NCBI RefSeq assembly: GCF_009069125.1 | Contig: NZ_CP042427.1 | Coordinates: 570,832-634,831 of the forward strand | Reading direction: 5' to 3' | DNA from: Buchnera aphidicola (Aphis fabae) | Lineage (GTDB): Bacteria > Pseudomonadota > Gammaproteobacteria > Enterobacterales > Enterobacteriaceae | Length of the DNA: 64,000 bases | Part shown: piece by piece, positions 1 through 11,484 of the stretch | Layout: every line of letters starts with the position of its first letter | Position numbering within the stretch: the first letter of the stretch is position 1 | The notes under the pieces: model-generated | What the model was told of the DNA's origin: nothing | Database searches by the model: none | What the model saw: the letters and a program-made list of their open reading frames with translations, nothing else | Position numbers and translations under genes: made by a program

Positions 1-7
1 ACGTAAA

Positions 8-682
8 ATGCATTATACTTTGACTCGAGCAGAAACAAAACATTCTAATAAAAAATATCCAAAAGAAGAAACTAATCTTGTTGAAGATCCTGTAGAAAGT
101 TATTTAAAAAAAAATATTTTTATAGGAAAAGTTCATCAGTTACTTCATAAGTTAGTTAATTGGGGTCGAAAAAATTCTCTTTGGCCTTATAATTTTGGGT
201 TATCTTGTTGTTATGTGGAAATGGTGACTGCTTTTACTTCTGTACATGATGTAGCTCGTTTTGGATCTGAAGTCTTAAGAGCTTCTCCAAGACAAGCTGA
301 TGTCATGGTAATTGCAGGTACACCATTTGTTAAAATGGCTCCTATTATTCAAAGATTATATGATCAAATGTTAGAACCTAAATGGGTTATTTCCATGGGT
401 GCATGTGCTAATTCAGGTGGAATGTATGATATTTATTCTGTTGTTCAAGGGGTAGATAAATTTTTACCAGTAGATATTTATATTCCTGGTTGTCCACCTA
501 GGCCCGAAGCATATATACATGCTTTAAGACTTCTTCAAAATTCAATTCATGAAGAAAGAAGACCATTGTCTTGGGTTGTTGGCGAGCAAGGTATATATAG
601 AAAACAATTATTATCAGAAAAAGAAAAAAAAAGAAGCAAAAGAATTTCAATTGTTAACCTTCCAACAGCAGAAAAAATTTAA
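8..682 (+). CDS. nuoB: NADH-quinone oxidoreductase subunit B (complex I)
   Basis: NuoB is the peripheral-arm subunit that binds cluster N2, the [4Fe-4S] centre that passes electrons to quinone. The 224-residue product is about as long as E. coli NuoB (220) and aligns throughout. The cluster ligands are visible: the CysCys pair at residues 67-68 in GLSCCYVEM, Cys133 in GACANSGG and Cys162 in IPGCPPRP. The ATG at position 8 gives the N-terminus MHYTLTR, matching the family MDYTLTR, so the gene is complete although only seven bases precede it. It is the first visible gene of the nuo operon; nuoA is expected just upstream. An 88 bp AT-only gap separates it from nuoCD. Identification is certain. 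Confidence 0.98.
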   Translation: MHYTLTRAETKHSNKKYPKEETNLVEDPVESYLKKNIFIGKVHQLLHKLVNWGRKNSLWPYNFGLSCCYVEMVTAFTSVHDVARFGSEVLRASPRQADVMVIAGTPFVKMAPIIQRLYDQMLEPKWVISMGACANSGGMYDIYSVVQGVDKFLPVDIYIPGCPPRPEAYIHALRLLQNSIHEERRPLSWVVGEQGIYRKQLLSEKEKKRSKRISIVNLPTAEKI

Positions 683-770
683 TTTTTTATGAAAAATAAT
701 ATCTTATTTAAAGATAATAAAAATTTAAAAAAATATTTAAGCTTTAAAAATCAATCATAATGAGAAATCC

Positions 771-2573
771 ATGATAGATGAAATTGTAAATAAAAGTAGT
801 TTTTTAAGTGAAAATACTAATAAAGATAATCTAAATGATTTAGTTTTTAAGGAATTATTTGATATCTTTGGTGAAGATTTTTGTATTATTCAAAAAACTA
901 AAATAGGTTTTCCGATCATTTGGTTAAATAAAACTTTTTTATTACAAGTTATTAAATTTTTATTTAATTCATCTTATTCTTACAATATGCTTTTTGATTT
1001 ACATGGTGTTGATGAACGTTTTCGATTGCATAGAGAAGATCTTCCTCCAGCTGATTTTTCAGTTTTTTATCATTTAATCTCTATTAAATATAATATTGAT
1101 TTTATGATCAAAGTACCTTTATTAGAAAATGATTTAATTTTATCTACATGCACTACCTTGTTTCCTAATGCAAATTGGTACGAACGAGAAACATGGGAAA
1201 TGTTTGGTATTATTTTTAAAAATCATTCAAATTTAACTCGTATTATTATGCCAAATACATGGACAGGACATCCGTTAAGAAAAGACTTTCCAGCTAGAGC
1301 TACTGAGTTTCAAGCTTTTTTCTTAAATGACGAGAAAGAAGATTTAGAAATGGAAAGTTTAAAGTTTAAACCTGAATTATGGGGGATGAAAAGAAAAAAC
1401 GATAATGTAGATTTTATGTTTCTAAATTTAGGTCCGAATCATCCTTCTGCTCATGGTGCTTTTAGAATTATTTTGCAATTAGATGGTGAGAATATTGTTG
1501 ATTGCGTACCTGATATAGGATATCACCATCGGGGTGCGGAAAAAATGGCAGAACGTCAATCATGGCATAGTTATATTCCATATACAGACCGAATTGAATA
1601 TTTAGGTGGTTGTGTTAATGAAATGCCGTATGTATTAGCAGTAGAAAAATTAGCTGATATTTCCGTTCCAGAAAAAGTAGAAGTTATTCGAGTCATGTTA
1701 TCAGAGTTATTTCGAATTAATAGTCATTTATTATATATTTCAACGTTTATTCAAGATGTAGGATGTATGACACCTGTTTTTTTTGCTTTTACAGATCGTC
1801 AAAAAATTTATGATATAATTGAAGCAATAACTGGGGCAAGAATGCATCCTGCTTGGTTTCGTATTGGTGGTGTAGCCCATGATCTGCCAAAAGGATGGAA
1901 TATATTATTAAAGAATTTTCTCGAATGGATGCCAAAAAGATTAAAATATTATACAGATGTAGCTTTAAAAAATACTATTTTAATTAGTCGATCTAAAGGT
2001 ATTGCTAAATACTCTCAAAAAGAAGCTTTGAAGTGGGGTGTAACAGGTGCTGGTTTACGTGCGACTGGTTTAGATTTTGATGTAAGAAAATGGAGACCTT
2101 ATTCTGGATATCAAAACTATACTTTTGAAGTGCCTATTGGTAGTGGAATAAGTGATTGTTACTCTAGAGTAATGATCAAAGTAGAAGAAGTTTATCAAAG
2201 TCTTTCAATTTTAAAGCAATGTTTAAATAACATGCCAGAAGGTCCTTTTAAAGCAGAACATCCACTAACAACTCCACCTCCCAAAGAAAATGTTTTAAAA
2301 GACATTGATAGTATGATTACTCATTTTTTACAAGTTTCATGGGGTCCTGTCATTCCGGCGAATGAAAGTTTTCAAATGATTGAAGCAACTAAAGGTATTA
2401 ATAGTTATTATTTAATTAGTGATGGTGGTACTATGAGTTATAGAACGAGAATACGTACGCCTAGTTTTCCACATTTACAACAAATACCTTCAGTGATTCG
2501 TGGAAGTTTAATATCAGATTTAATTGTATATTTAGGAAGCATAGATTTTGTTATGTCAGACGTGGATAGATAA
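771..2573 (+). CDS. nuoCD: NADH-quinone oxidoreductase fused subunit C/D
   Basis: This is a fused NuoC-NuoD protein of 600 residues, as in E. coli. Residues about 1-190 are the NuoC (30 kDa) domain, with the signature [12 protein letters not shown] and HPLRKDFP. Residues about 210-600 are the NuoD (49 kDa) domain, with [12 protein letters not shown] and [11 protein letters not shown]. NuoD helps build the quinone pocket next to NuoB. The fusion is ancestral in enterobacteria and not a novelty here. The ATG at 771 gives a length equal to the family. The reading frame stays open throughout, and two bases separate its stop from the ATG of the damaged nuoE. Confidence 0.98.
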   Translation: MIDEIVNKSSFLSENTNKDNLNDLVFKELFDIFGEDFCIIQKTKIGFPIIWLNKTFLLQVIKFLFNSSYSYNMLFDLHGVDERFRLHREDLPPADFSVFYHLISIKYNIDFMIKVPLLENDLILSTCTTLFPNANWYERETWEMFGIIFKNHSNLTRIIMPNTWTGHPLRKDFPARATEFQAFFLNDEKEDLEMESLKFKPELWGMKRKNDNVDFMFLNLGPNHPSAHGAFRIILQLDGENIVDCVPDIGYHHRGAEKMAERQSWHSYIPYTDRIEYLGGCVNEMPYVLAVEKLADISVPEKVEVIRVMLSELFRINSHLLYISTFIQDVGCMTPVFFAFTDRQKIYDIIEAITGARMHPAWFRIGGVAHDLPKGWNILLKNFLEWMPKRLKYYTDVALKNTILISRSKGIAKYSQKEALKWGVTGAGLRATGLDFDVRKWRPYSGYQNYTFEVPIGSGISDCYSRVMIKVEEVYQSLSILKQCLNNMPEGPFKAEHPLTTPPPKENVLKDIDSMITHFLQVSWGPVIPANESFQMIEATKGINSYYLISDGGTMSYRTRIRTPSFPHLQQIPSVIRGSLISDLIVYLGSIDFVMSDVDR

Positions 2574-2575
2574 TC

Positions 2576-3084
2576 ATGGATAAAAAAAAAGAAAATTAAG
2601 AGAAATTTCTACAAAATTTGTATTAAGTTCCTTCGAAATTAATGAAATAGAAAATCAAAAAAAGCATTATGAAAGTTATAGAGCAATTGCTATAGAAGCC
2701 TTAAAAATTGTTCAGAAACAACGTGGATGGGTTTCTAATCAAGCTATTGTTGAAATTTCTAAAATACTTAATATTAGTGCCAGTGATGTAGAAAGTATAG
2801 CAACTTTTTATAGTCAAATCTATCGTCAACCTGTAGGACGGAATATAATTCGTTATTGTGATAGCGTAGTTTGTTATTTAACAGGCTATCAAAAAATTAA
2901 AAAAGTACTAGAAAAACATTTATCGATTCAAACAGGTCATACTACTATAGATAAAAGATTTACATTATTACCAATTTGTTGTTTAGGAAACTGTGATCAC
3001 AGTCCAACTATTATGATCAATGAGGATCTACATTCTAAATTAACTCCAGAATCTGTACTAAATTTACTGGAATCATATAAATGA
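2576..3084 (+). pseudogene. nuoE: NADH-quinone oxidoreductase subunit E, frameshifted in a poly(A) run
   Basis: NuoE is the 24 kDa subunit carrying the [2Fe-2S] cluster N1a in the NADH-dehydrogenase module. From the ATG at 2576 the frame reads only seven codons (MDKKKEN) to TAA at 2597. The remaining 2584-3084 sequence, one frame over, encodes an intact NuoE body with KIVQKQRGW, the cysteine pairs CDSVVC and CCLGNC, and a normal C-terminus. The two frames meet in the A9 run at 2582-2590; one extra A would give a continuous 169-residue protein (E. coli: 166). No ATG, GTG or TTG exists in the body frame before the last few codons. The stop overlaps the nuoF ATG by four bases. I call it a pseudogene in form, but slippage could rescue it; a sequencing error is also possible. 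Confidence 0.9.
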
Positions 3085-4427
3085 ATAAAAAAATTGTTCG
3101 TATGGAAGAAACTCATCCATTAACATGGAGAATGCGTGATGATAAAAAAACTGTTTGGATTGAAGAATATTCTAATAAAAATGGTTATTCTGCTTTTAAG
3201 AAAGCATTACATCAAATAACTCCAAAAGATGCTATTAATCTAGTTAAAGAATCAGGTTTAAAAGGAAGAGGAGGAGCAGGTTTCTCAACAGGTTTAAAAT
3301 GGAGTTTAATGCCAGAAAAAATTAATAATAAAGAACATCGTTACTTATTATGTAATGCAGATGAGATGGAACCAGGTACTTATAAGGATAGGTTATTAAT
3401 AGAGCAGCTTCCTCATCAATTGATTGAAGGAATATTATTATCAGCTTTTGCGATACAAGCTACTCGTGGTTATATTTTTTTAAGAGGAGAATATATTAAA
3501 GGAGAATATGTTTTAAAAAAATCTATACAGGAAGCAATTAATTCTGGTTATATTGGTTTAAATATTTTAAATAGCGGATTTAATTTTGATTTATTTTTAC
3601 ATACTGGAGCTGGTCGTTATATTTGTGGTGAAGAAACAGCTTTAATTAATTCATTAGAAGGTCGAAGAGCAAATCCTAGATTTAAGCCTCCATTTCCTGC
3701 AACTTTTGGACTATGGGGAAAGCCCACTTGTGTTAATAATGTTGAAACTTTATCTAATGTTCCATCTATTATATTAAATGGCTCTAATTGGTATAAAAAT
3801 TTATCTAAAAGTTCTGATACTGGTACAAAGTTAATGGGTTTTTCAGGAAAAGTGAATAACCCTGGTGTTTGGGAATTACCATTTGGTATAACTGCACGTG
3901 AAATATTAGAAGATTATGCACTTGGAATGCGATCAGGTTTATCTTTAAAAGCGTGGCAACCAGGAGGTGCGGGTACTGATTTTCTTACGCCAAAACACTT
4001 AGATTTATCTATGGATTTTACTACTATTTCAAAAGCAGGTAGTCGTTTAGGAACTGCACTTGCTATGGCTGTTGATAATGAAATTAATATGGTATCACTT
4101 GTATATAATATAGAAAAGTTTTTCGCTCGTGAATCATGTGGTTTATGTACACCTTGTAGAGATGGTTTACCTTGGGTTGTCAAAATATTACGTAGTTTAA
4201 AAAATAAAGATGGCCAAAGTAATGATATAAAAATTTTAGAACAATTGTGTATTTCTCTAAGCCCAGGAAAAACGTTTTGTGCTCATGCGCCTGGGGCAAT
4301 TGAACCATTGCAAAGTGCTATAAAATATTTTCGTTCAGAATTTGAAGATGGAATTAGTATAAACAAAACAAATTTAAATAAAAATATTACTGGGATTCAA
4401 TCTAATAAATTTAACTTAAAATTTTAA
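3081..4427 (+). CDS. nuoF: NADH-quinone oxidoreductase subunit F (NADH/FMN binding)
   Basis: NuoF binds NADH and FMN and is the electron entry point of complex I. The 448-residue product matches E. coli NuoF (445). Visible motifs are the glycine-rich NADH-binding segment [13 protein letters not shown] near residue 65, the FMN-site segment [12 protein letters not shown] near residue 180, and the N3 [4Fe-4S] ligands in [12 protein letters not shown] near residue 350, with a fourth cysteine in GKTFCAHA. Its ATG overlaps the nuoE stop (ATGA), an arrangement that normally couples translation. This matters because the upstream nuoE is frameshifted. The frame is intact. Confidence 0.98.
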   Translation: MNKKIVRMEETHPLTWRMRDDKKTVWIEEYSNKNGYSAFKKALHQITPKDAINLVKESGLKGRGGAGFSTGLKWSLMPEKINNKEHRYLLCNADEMEPGTYKDRLLIEQLPHQLIEGILLSAFAIQATRGYIFLRGEYIKGEYVLKKSIQEAINSGYIGLNILNSGFNFDLFLHTGAGRYICGEETALINSLEGRRANPRFKPPFPATFGLWGKPTCVNNVETLSNVPSIILNGSNWYKNLSKSSDTGTKLMGFSGKVNNPGVWELPFGITAREILEDYALGMRSGLSLKAWQPGGAGTDFLTPKHLDLSMDFTTISKAGSRLGTALAMAVDNEINMVSLVYNIEKFFARESCGLCTPCRDGLPWVVKILRSLKNKDGQSNDIKILEQLCISLSPGKTFCAHAPGAIEPLQSAIKYFRSEFEDGISINKTNLNKNITGIQSNKFNLKF

Positions 4428-4474
4428 TTTTTAAATATAAATTTATTCTTAAAAAAGTTCTGGAATTTTCTATT

Positions 4475-7198
4475 ATGTTTAAAATTTATATAAATAATAA
4501 AGAATATTATGTAAATAAATCTGATAATTTACTACAGGTGTGTCTTTCAATTGGATTGGATATTCCTTATTTTTGTTGGCATCCTAAGTTAGGAAGTGTA
4601 GGAGCTTGTCGACAATGTGCTGTAACTCAGTATAATAGTTTTTCAGATTCTCAAGGACGACTTATTATGTCTTGTATGACACCTGTAATAGATGGAACTA
4701 TTATATCAACTAATGATAATATATCAGAATCATTTAGAAGAAGTATAGTAGAGTTATTGTTAACAAATCATCCACATGACTGTCCTGTATGTGAGGAAGG
4801 TGGTAATTGTCATTTACAAGATATGACAGTGATGAATAAACATCATACTCGAAATTATCGATTTTCAAAAAGAACACATAAAAATCAATATTTAGGTTCT
4901 TTTATTAAACATGAAATGAATCGTTGTATTGGATGTTATCGTTGTGTTCGATACTATAAAGATTATGCAGGTGGGACTGATTTAAATGTTTATGGTGCTA
5001 ATAATAATATTTACTTTGGTCGAACAGAAGATGGAATTTTAGAAAATGAGCATTCAGGTAACTTAATTGAAATATGTCCTACTGGAGTTTTTACTGATAA
5101 AACACATTCTAAACAATACAATCGAAAATGGGATATGCAATATGCTCCTAGTATATGTCAAAGTTGTAGTATAGGTTGTAATATTAGTATAGGTGAACGA
5201 CATGGTGAAATACGTCGTATAGAAAATAGATATCATCAAAATATAAATCATTATTTCATTTGTGATTTAGGGCGTTTTGGATATTCACATAATTATTTAA
5301 ATAAACGTCCTAAAAATCCTTCTCATGTATTTCATGGAAATTTAAAAATATTAAGTTTTACTGAAGCAATAGAAGAAGGGGTAAATTTTTTTCAACGTTA
5401 TAAACATATAATTGGTATTGGTTCTGCACGTACTAGCATAGAAAACAATTTTGCATTACAAGAATTAGTCGGAGAAAATAATTTTTCTCATGGAATGTCT
5501 CTTAAGGAAGACGCTTGTTTAAAATTAATTTTAAATGTTCTTAAAAATAACGATTTATATATTCCATCTTTAAAAGAAATTGAAAGTTATGACGTTATTT
5601 TAATTCTTGGAGAAGATTTAACACAAACGTCACCTCGTGTTGCATTAGCAGTACGTCAAGCTATTAAAAATAAAGCTAAAGATATAGCTGAATTAAACGG
5701 AATACCTCGATGGAATGCTACAGTTGTATCTAATATTTCAGAAAATTATAAAAATTCTTTATATATTACTCATACACACGAAACTAAATTAGATGATATT
5801 TCTGATTGGTCTTATTTTGCATCAACTAATGATCAATCAAAATTCGGTTCTGCAATTGCTCATAATTTAGATCCTCTCTTACCAGCTATCGAAGATTTAA
5901 GTCCATTTTTACTTGAAAAAGCTAATTTTATCTCAAAAAAATTACTGCATGCAAAAAAAGTACTAATTATTTCTGGTATGCATTCATTTAGTACATCAAT
6001 TATAAAGACCGCTATTAATTTATCTATATCTATTAAGAAGAAAAAGACCAATCATGTTGCTCTTACTTTTTTAACATCTTGTTCAAATACGTTAGGATTG
6101 GGATTAATTGGTGGAATTTCTATAGAAGAAGTATGCCAACGATTAAGTAAAAAAGAAGTAGATGCAATTATATGTATGGAATACGATTTATATCGTTATC
6201 TGTCTAAATACGATTGTGATGTTTTTTTAAAAAATAAAAATAATATTTTATCAATAGATCATCAATATACTGACACTTATAAAAATTCTACATTGAATTT
6301 ACCTTGTGTTAATTTTTCAGAAAGTTCTGGTACAGTAATTAATTTTGAAGGTAGAGCACAACGTTTTTTTCAAGTTTATGATCCAATGTTTTTAAATCAA
6401 AAAAACTGTCTTTATGAAAGTTGGAAATGGTTACATTTCATTCAATGTAAATTTTTAAATCAAGAAATATCTTGGTTTAATTTAGATGATGTGATTGTTT
6501 CGTATAGTAATAAGTATCCTATTTTTAAAAAGATAAAAATATCTTTACCAAGTGCGAATTTCCGAATCAATAATCAAAAGATTGCTCGCTCTCCTAATCG
6601 TTATAGTGGTAGAACTGCTTTACAATCTCATATTAATATTCATGAAATTTCTCAACCTAATGATATTAATACTATGTTTTCTTTTTCTATGGAAGGTTTT
6701 AATCAACCTAATAAATCTTTTTCATATATTCCATTTGCTTGGTTTCCTGGATGGAATTCACCACAAGCATGGAATAAATTTCAAATAGAAGTTGGGAAAA
6801 AATCAGTAGCGGGAGATTCAGGTGTTCATTTATTTAAAGATAATAGAAAAGTTAAAGATATTTATCTAAATTTTAAAAGTAATATTAAAAAAAGAAATTG
6901 GTATGTAATCCCATATTACCATATTTTTGGGAATGAAGAATTAACACAATATTCATCTATTATTCAAGATAACATAGTTATACCATATGTTTTGATAAAT
7001 AAATTAGATGCGTTAGAAATAGGTTTAAAAAAACATTCTATAATTGAGTTTCATTGTTTAAATAAAAATTTTCGTTTAAATATAAGATTATCTAAGAATT
7101 TGAATAGAAAACAAATTGGATTACCTATAGGAAGAAAAGGCTTTCCTATTGCTCTAGTTGGGAAAGAAATTAAATATATAAGAGAATTTATTAAATGA
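4475..7198 (+). CDS. nuoG: NADH-quinone oxidoreductase subunit G (iron-sulfur)
   Basis: NuoG is the largest peripheral subunit, an iron-sulfur wire with a molybdopterin-oxidoreductase-like C-terminal region. At 907 residues it equals E. coli NuoG (908). The N-terminal ferredoxin domain ([16 protein letters not shown], then a further Cys in MSCMTP) holds the [2Fe-2S] N1b. [13 protein letters not shown] and [12 protein letters not shown] supply [4Fe-4S] ligands. [11 protein letters not shown] with the later FICDLGR forms the extra N7 cluster typical of enterobacterial enzymes. The ATG at 4475 gives the family N-terminus. It follows nuoF after 47 bp and overlaps nuoH by ATGA. No frame disruption is seen despite the length. 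Confidence 0.98.
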   Translation: MFKIYINNKEYYVNKSDNLLQVCLSIGLDIPYFCWHPKLGSVGACRQCAVTQYNSFSDSQGRLIMSCMTPVIDGTIISTNDNISESFRRSIVELLLTNHPHDCPVCEEGGNCHLQDMTVMNKHHTRNYRFSKRTHKNQYLGSFIKHEMNRCIGCYRCVRYYKDYAGGTDLNVYGANNNIYFGRTEDGILENEHSGNLIEICPTGVFTDKTHSKQYNRKWDMQYAPSICQSCSIGCNISIGERHGEIRRIENRYHQNINHYFICDLGRFGYSHNYLNKRPKNPSHVFHGNLKILSFTEAIEEGVNFFQRYKHIIGIGSARTSIENNFALQELVGENNFSHGMSLKEDACLKLILNVLKNNDLYIPSLKEIESYDVILILGEDLTQTSPRVALAVRQAIKNKAKDIAELNGIPRWNATVVSNISENYKNSLYITHTHETKLDDISDWSYFASTNDQSKFGSAIAHNLDPLLPAIEDLSPFLLEKANFISKKLLHAKKVLIISGMHSFSTSIIKTAINLSISIKKKKTNHVALTFLTSCSNTLGLGLIGGISIEEVCQRLSKKEVDAIICMEYDLYRYLSKYDCDVFLKNKNNILSIDHQYTDTYKNSTLNLPCVNFSESSGTVINFEGRAQRFFQVYDPMFLNQKNCLYESWKWLHFIQCKFLNQEISWFNLDDVIVSYSNKYPIFKKIKISLPSANFRINNQKIARSPNRYSGRTALQSHINIHEISQPNDINTMFSFSMEGFNQPNKSFSYIPFAWFPGWNSPQAWNKFQIEVGKKSVAGDSGVHLFKDNRKVKDIYLNFKSNIKKRNWYVIPYYHIFGNEELTQYSSIIQDNIVIPYVLINKLDALEIGLKKHSIIEFHCLNKNFRLNIRLSKNLNRKQIGLPIGRKGFPIALVGKEIKYIREFIK

Positions 7199-8163
7199 AA
7201 TACTTGGGAATAGATATATTGGAAATATTTTTAGGATTTTTTAGAATCACATCATTTGTTGTTTTGGTTGTATTTTTTTCAGCAATGTTAAGTATTTTTG
7301 AACGTCGACTATTAGCATTTTTTCAAAATAGACATGGTCCTAATCGAGTTGGTTATTTTGGTAGTTTACAACTGTGTGCAGATATGATTAAAATTTTATT
7401 TAAAGAAGACTGGGTTCCAAAATTTAGTAAAAAATTTATTTTTATTTTATCTCCAATTATATCTTTTATTTCTTTATTATTTGTAATTCCAATCATTCCA
7501 TTTATTCCAAATAATCCAATAATTAACTTAAATATAGGAGTTTTATTTTTTTTAATGATGGCAGGTTTATCTGTTTATGCAATATTATTTGCAGGTTGGT
7601 CCAGTAACAATAAATATGCTTTATTAGGAGCTATTCGAGCTTCTGCTCAAACTTTAAGTTATGAAGTGTTTTTAGGTTTGTCGTTAATGGGAGTTGTTGC
7701 AAAATCAGGTTCATTTTCAATAATTGATATTGTAAATAATCAAAAAGAAATTTGGAATATTATACCTCAATTTTTTGGTTTTTTATCTTTTTTTATAGCT
7801 GGATTGGCTGTTTGTCATAGACATCCTTTTGATCAACCCGAGTCTGAACAAGAATTGGCTGATGGTTATCATATTGAATATTCTGGTATGAAATTTGGAT
7901 TTTTTTTTATTGGAGAATATATTTCAATTGTTACAATTTCATCATTAATAACAGTAATGTTTTTTGGTGGTTGTTTTGGTTTCGGAAGACCCAGTTTTTT
8001 TTGGTTTTTCTTAAAAATGATGTTTTTTATTATTCTATTTATTTTAATTCGAGCATCCTTGCCAAGACCTAGATATGATCAGATATTATCTTTTGGATGG
8101 AAAATATGTCTACCTCTGACCTTATTAAACTTGCTTATAACAGCTTTTTTTATATTGATTTAA
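7195..8163 (+). CDS. nuoH: NADH-quinone oxidoreductase subunit H (membrane)
   Basis: NuoH is the membrane subunit that joins the peripheral arm to the proton-pumping arm and lines the quinone channel. The 322-residue product (E. coli 325) has about eight hydrophobic helices. The conserved acidic loop is present: [20 protein letters not shown] near residue 215. [11 protein letters not shown] near residue 43 and [11 protein letters not shown] near the C-terminus are also family signatures. The ATG overlaps the nuoG stop. A T9 run at about 7900-7908 is read in frame. Identification is secure. Confidence 0.98.
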   Translation: MKYLGIDILEIFLGFFRITSFVVLVVFFSAMLSIFERRLLAFFQNRHGPNRVGYFGSLQLCADMIKILFKEDWVPKFSKKFIFILSPIISFISLLFVIPIIPFIPNNPIINLNIGVLFFLMMAGLSVYAILFAGWSSNNKYALLGAIRASAQTLSYEVFLGLSLMGVVAKSGSFSIIDIVNNQKEIWNIIPQFFGFLSFFIAGLAVCHRHPFDQPESEQELADGYHIEYSGMKFGFFFIGEYISIVTISSLITVMFFGGCFGFGRPSFFWFFLKMMFFIILFILIRASLPRPRYDQILSFGWKICLPLTLLNLLITAFFILI

Positions 8164-8187
8164 ACTTTATTAAAAGAGATTTTATTT

Positions 8188-8730
8188 ATGAACTTAAAAA
8201 AAATCATTATTGGATTTTTTACGCAAATAAGAAGTATTTGGATGATTTTTATAAATATATTTTCTAAATCTGAAACTAAGTTATATCCAGAAGAAAAAGT
8301 TTATTTACCGCCTAGATATCGTGGTCGTGTTATATTAACAAGAAATTTAAATGGAGACGAGCGTTGTGTTGCATGTAACTTATGTGCAGTAGTTTGTCCG
8401 GTTGATTGTATTTCTTTACAAAAATCCGAAAAAGTAGGTGGTCGTTGGTATCCTGAATTTTTTAGAATTAATTTTTCTCGTTGTATTTTTTGCGGTTTAT
8501 GTGAGGAAGCTTGTCCTACTGCTGCAATTCAATTAACTTCAGACTTTGAATTATCAGACTTTAAAAGGTATAATTTAGTTTATGAAAAAAAAGATTTATT
8601 AATTTCTGGTCCTGGAAAATATCCTGATTATAATTTTTATCATTTTTCAGGTGCACTTATTAGTGGTAAAAAGACAGGTGAATTAGATATAGAATCATCA
8701 CCTATTAATGTTAAGACTTTGTTGCCATAG
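8188..8730 (+). CDS. nuoI: NADH-quinone oxidoreductase subunit I (ferredoxin-type)
   Basis: NuoI carries the two [4Fe-4S] clusters N6a and N6b that relay electrons to N2 in NuoB. The 180-residue product has exactly the E. coli length. Two ferredoxin motifs are visible: [12 protein letters not shown] near residue 60 and [12 protein letters not shown] near residue 100. The protein starts with an amphipathic, membrane-associating segment (QIRSIWMIF). It lies 24 bp after nuoH, with an AAGAG element upstream of the ATG, and 11 bp before nuoJ. Confidence 0.98.
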   Translation: MNLKKIIIGFFTQIRSIWMIFINIFSKSETKLYPEEKVYLPPRYRGRVILTRNLNGDERCVACNLCAVVCPVDCISLQKSEKVGGRWYPEFFRINFSRCIFCGLCEEACPTAAIQLTSDFELSDFKRYNLVYEKKDLLISGPGKYPDYNFYHFSGALISGKKTGELDIESSPINVKTLLP

Positions 8731-8741
8731 GATATTATTAA

Positions 8742-9248
8742 ATGAATTTCGCTTTTTATATATGTTCTTGTATAGCTATAATTTCTACTTTTTTAGTCAT
8801 TATTCAAAAAAACGCAGTTTATTCTTTACTATATTTAATAATTTCTATTTTATCAATATCAGGTATTTTTTTTACAATTGGCGCTTTTTTTGCAGGTGCT
8901 ATTGAGGTAATTATATATGCAGGAGCAATTATAGTTTTATTTGTTTTTGTTATTATGATGTTAAATCTTGGTAAAAAAGATGATATGCAAGAAAAAAAAT
9001 ATTTACATCCTATTTTTTGGGTTACACCAAGTTGTTTAACGTTGGTTTTGTTTTTATCAATGACATATGTTATTTTTTTTCTAAGAGATAAAAAAATAGA
9101 CTTTTTTTTAATGAATACTAAAATTATAGGCATTAGTTTATTTGGTCCTTATTTATTATTAGTTGAACTTGCTTCGTTTCTTTTGTTATCTGCTTTAGTT
9201 GTAGTTTTTCATATTGGTACTGAAAAAAAAATAACTCAAAAAAAATAA
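8742..9248 (+). CDS. nuoJ: NADH-quinone oxidoreductase subunit J (membrane)
   Basis: NuoJ is a small membrane subunit of complex I with about five helices. The product has 168 residues against 184 in E. coli. The difference is the polar C-terminal tail, which ends soon after VVFHIGTEKK. The family segments YLIISILSISGIFF, FFAGAIEVIIYAGAI and VIMMLNLG are intact, including the glutamate in the GAIEV helix. The ATG at 8742 gives the N-terminus MNFAFYIC, like E. coli MEFAFYIC. It is part of the tightly packed nuo operon. Confidence 0.97.
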   Translation: MNFAFYICSCIAIISTFLVIIQKNAVYSLLYLIISILSISGIFFTIGAFFAGAIEVIIYAGAIIVLFVFVIMMLNLGKKDDMQEKKYLHPIFWVTPSCLTLVLFLSMTYVIFFLRDKKIDFFLMNTKIIGISLFGPYLLLVELASFLLLSALVVVFHIGTEKKITQKK

Positions 9249-9282
9249 TCATAACTTCTTAATTTTTCAAGGATAACGATTG

Positions 9283-9585
9283 ATGATTTCTTTGTTTCAT
9301 GGTTTGTTTTTATCATTAATATTATTTATTTTAGGTTTAACATCTCTTATCGTTCGTCGTAATGTACTATTTATATTGATTAGTTTAGAAATAATGATGA
9401 ATGCTGTTGCGTTAGCATTAGTTGTAGTTAGTACATATTGGAAACAACCAGATGGTCAAATAATGTATATACTTGCTATTACATTAGCTGCTTCTGAAGC
9501 TAGTATAGCATTAGCTTTATTATTACAATTATATAGAAATAAAAAAACATTAAATATTAATGTGTTAAGTGAGATGAGTGGATGA
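9283..9585 (+). CDS. nuoK: NADH-quinone oxidoreductase subunit K (membrane)
   Basis: NuoK is a three-helix membrane subunit with glutamates needed for proton translocation. I place the start at the ATG at 9283 rather than the in-frame TTG directly before it. This gives 100 residues, the family length, with N-terminus MISLFHGL. An AAGGA ribosome site at 9269-9273 is well spaced for it. The helix glutamates are visible in [10 protein letters not shown] and [11 protein letters not shown]. The stop overlaps the nuoL ATG (ATGA), suggesting coupled translation. Confidence 0.97.
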   Translation: MISLFHGLFLSLILFILGLTSLIVRRNVLFILISLEIMMNAVALALVVVSTYWKQPDGQIMYILAITLAASEASIALALLLQLYRNKKTLNINVLSEMSG

Positions 9586-11414
9586 ATATTATTTTTTTGA
9601 TAATTTTATTTCCATTAATTAGTTTCTTTATTTTATCTATTACACAAGGAACACTTTCTAAAGTAAAAATATCTATTATAGGAGTATTTTCGATATTTTT
9701 TTCTTTTCTTATTACTCTTTTTTATAGCATAATTTTTATTAATCATTCTTTTCAATTTTGGATCCAAAGGTTATGGTGTTGGATGGCTATTGGTACGTTT
9801 AGAATAGATTGTAACTTAATTTTAGATGGATTATCTTTAAGTATGTTAGGAGTGATTACAGGAGTAGGGTTGTTAATACATATTTTTTCTGTTTGGTATA
9901 TGCAAAATCAAGAAGGATATTCACGTTTTTTTGCGTATACTAATTTATTTATAGCAAGCATGTCTTTATTAGTATTAGCAGATAATTTTATATTAATGTA
10001 CATTGGATGGGAAGGTGTAAGTGTTTGTTCCTATTTACTAATAGGATTTTATTATAAAAATATTAATAATAATAAATGTGCTTTAAAAGCTTTTATTTTA
10101 ACACGAATTTCAGATATATTTTTAATAATTTCAATGTTTTTAATATATCAAAAATATGGAACATTTACTTTTCAAAAAATTCACTTTTTATCAAATTTTA
10201 TTTATATAGATAGTTCCAGTATAAACTTTATAACATTTTTTTTATTAATTGGTGTAATTGGTAAATCAGCTCAATTTCCATTGCAAACTTGGTTATCAGA
10301 TGCTATGGTGGGTCCAACTCCTGTTTCAGCTTTAATTCATGCTGCAACTATGGTAACAGCAGGTGTTTACTTAATAGGTAGAACACATTTTTTATTTTTA
10401 TTAGCTCCAAATATATTATATCTTGTAAGTTTTATTGGTATTTTAACAATATTATTTTCTAGTTTTTCTGCATTAGTTCAAACAGATATAAAACGCATTC
10501 TTGCATATTCTACTATGAGTCAAATAGGATATATGTTTTTAGCATTAGGTGTAAAAGCATGGTCTGCTGCAATTACACATTTAATAATACATGCTATTTT
10601 TAAAGCATTGTTATTTTTGTCCGCTGGTTCTTTAATCATTTTTTGTAAAAATGAAAAAAATATATTTAAAATGTCTAAAATAAATATAAAATGTCCCGTT
10701 TTATATATTAGTTTTATTTTTGGAGGAGCATCTTTAATTTCATTTCCATTAATTACAGCTGGTTTTTATAGTAAAGGTAATATTTTATTTAGTGTTTTAG
10801 AAAGTGGTCATCTTAATTTATTTTTATTTGGTTTATTTGGTTCATTATTAACATCTATTTATACATTTAGAATGATTTTTGTTTTATTTTATAAGTGTAG
10901 TTTTTCTAATTTTTTATATAAGAAAAGATTAACACATAATCTTCCATTGTTAATTCTATTAGGGCTTTCTAGTGTACTTGGTATATATATTATACCTTCA
11001 TTATCTTGTATATTCCCTGTGTTTGAACATTCTATAAATAAAAAACTTTTATTTGAAATTATATCTAGTTTTATATCTTTTTTAGGAATTGGGCTTGCAT
11101 ATTATTTTTGGGTAAAGAATACAGATTTTATTATTAAAATATTAAAATTAAAAATTTTTCGATCTATACATTATTTTTTATTAAATGGATGGTATTTTGA
11201 TTCATTATATAATTTGTTTTTTGTTGATTTATATTTATCTATTTCTAATGTTTTATTTTCTGATCCATTTAATAAAATTAATATTTTTTTTATTAATATT
11301 ACAAAAAATTTTAATTTGACTTTATTAAAAACGGTTAACGGAAATATAAAATGGTATATAGCATCAATGCTATTAGGTGTTAATTTAATTTTTGCATTAA
11401 TTTTATTTTTATAA
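9582..11414 (+). CDS. nuoL: NADH-quinone oxidoreductase subunit L (antiporter-like)
   Basis: NuoL is the distal proton-pumping subunit, related to Mrp antiporters. The 610-residue product (E. coli 613) has about 16 hydrophobic segments and ends in the long lateral helix region. Conserved parts are visible: [19 protein letters not shown] with the key glutamate near residue 145, [16 protein letters not shown] with the key lysine near residue 230, and [13 protein letters not shown]. The C-terminal third is strongly AT-driven (Ile, Asn, Phe, Lys) but open. The ATG overlaps nuoK. Confidence 0.98.
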   Translation: MNIIFLIILFPLISFFILSITQGTLSKVKISIIGVFSIFFSFLITLFYSIIFINHSFQFWIQRLWCWMAIGTFRIDCNLILDGLSLSMLGVITGVGLLIHIFSVWYMQNQEGYSRFFAYTNLFIASMSLLVLADNFILMYIGWEGVSVCSYLLIGFYYKNINNNKCALKAFILTRISDIFLIISMFLIYQKYGTFTFQKIHFLSNFIYIDSSSINFITFFLLIGVIGKSAQFPLQTWLSDAMVGPTPVSALIHAATMVTAGVYLIGRTHFLFLLAPNILYLVSFIGILTILFSSFSALVQTDIKRILAYSTMSQIGYMFLALGVKAWSAAITHLIIHAIFKALLFLSAGSLIIFCKNEKNIFKMSKINIKCPVLYISFIFGGASLISFPLITAGFYSKGNILFSVLESGHLNLFLFGLFGSLLTSIYTFRMIFVLFYKCSFSNFLYKKRLTHNLPLLILLGLSSVLGIYIIPSLSCIFPVFEHSINKKLLFEIISSFISFLGIGLAYYFWVKNTDFIIKILKLKIFRSIHYFLLNGWYFDSLYNLFFVDLYLSISNVLFSDPFNKINIFFINITKNFNLTLLKTVNGNIKWYIASMLLGVNLIFALILFL

Positions 11415-11484
11415 AAAATTTAATTTGTTAATTATATAAAATTTTTAATTGAATAGTTTTATAAATCATAGGAATATATATCTG

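Noticed and set aside
771..2573. Fusion of nuoC and nuoD as a novel gene fusion
   Set aside because: The fusion is ancestral in enterobacteria, including E. coli.
3914..4183. An 89-codon open frame on the minus strand inside nuoF
   Set aside because: It is antisense to a conserved region of nuoF, has no ribosome site of note and no recognisable family; it is a shadow of nuoF.
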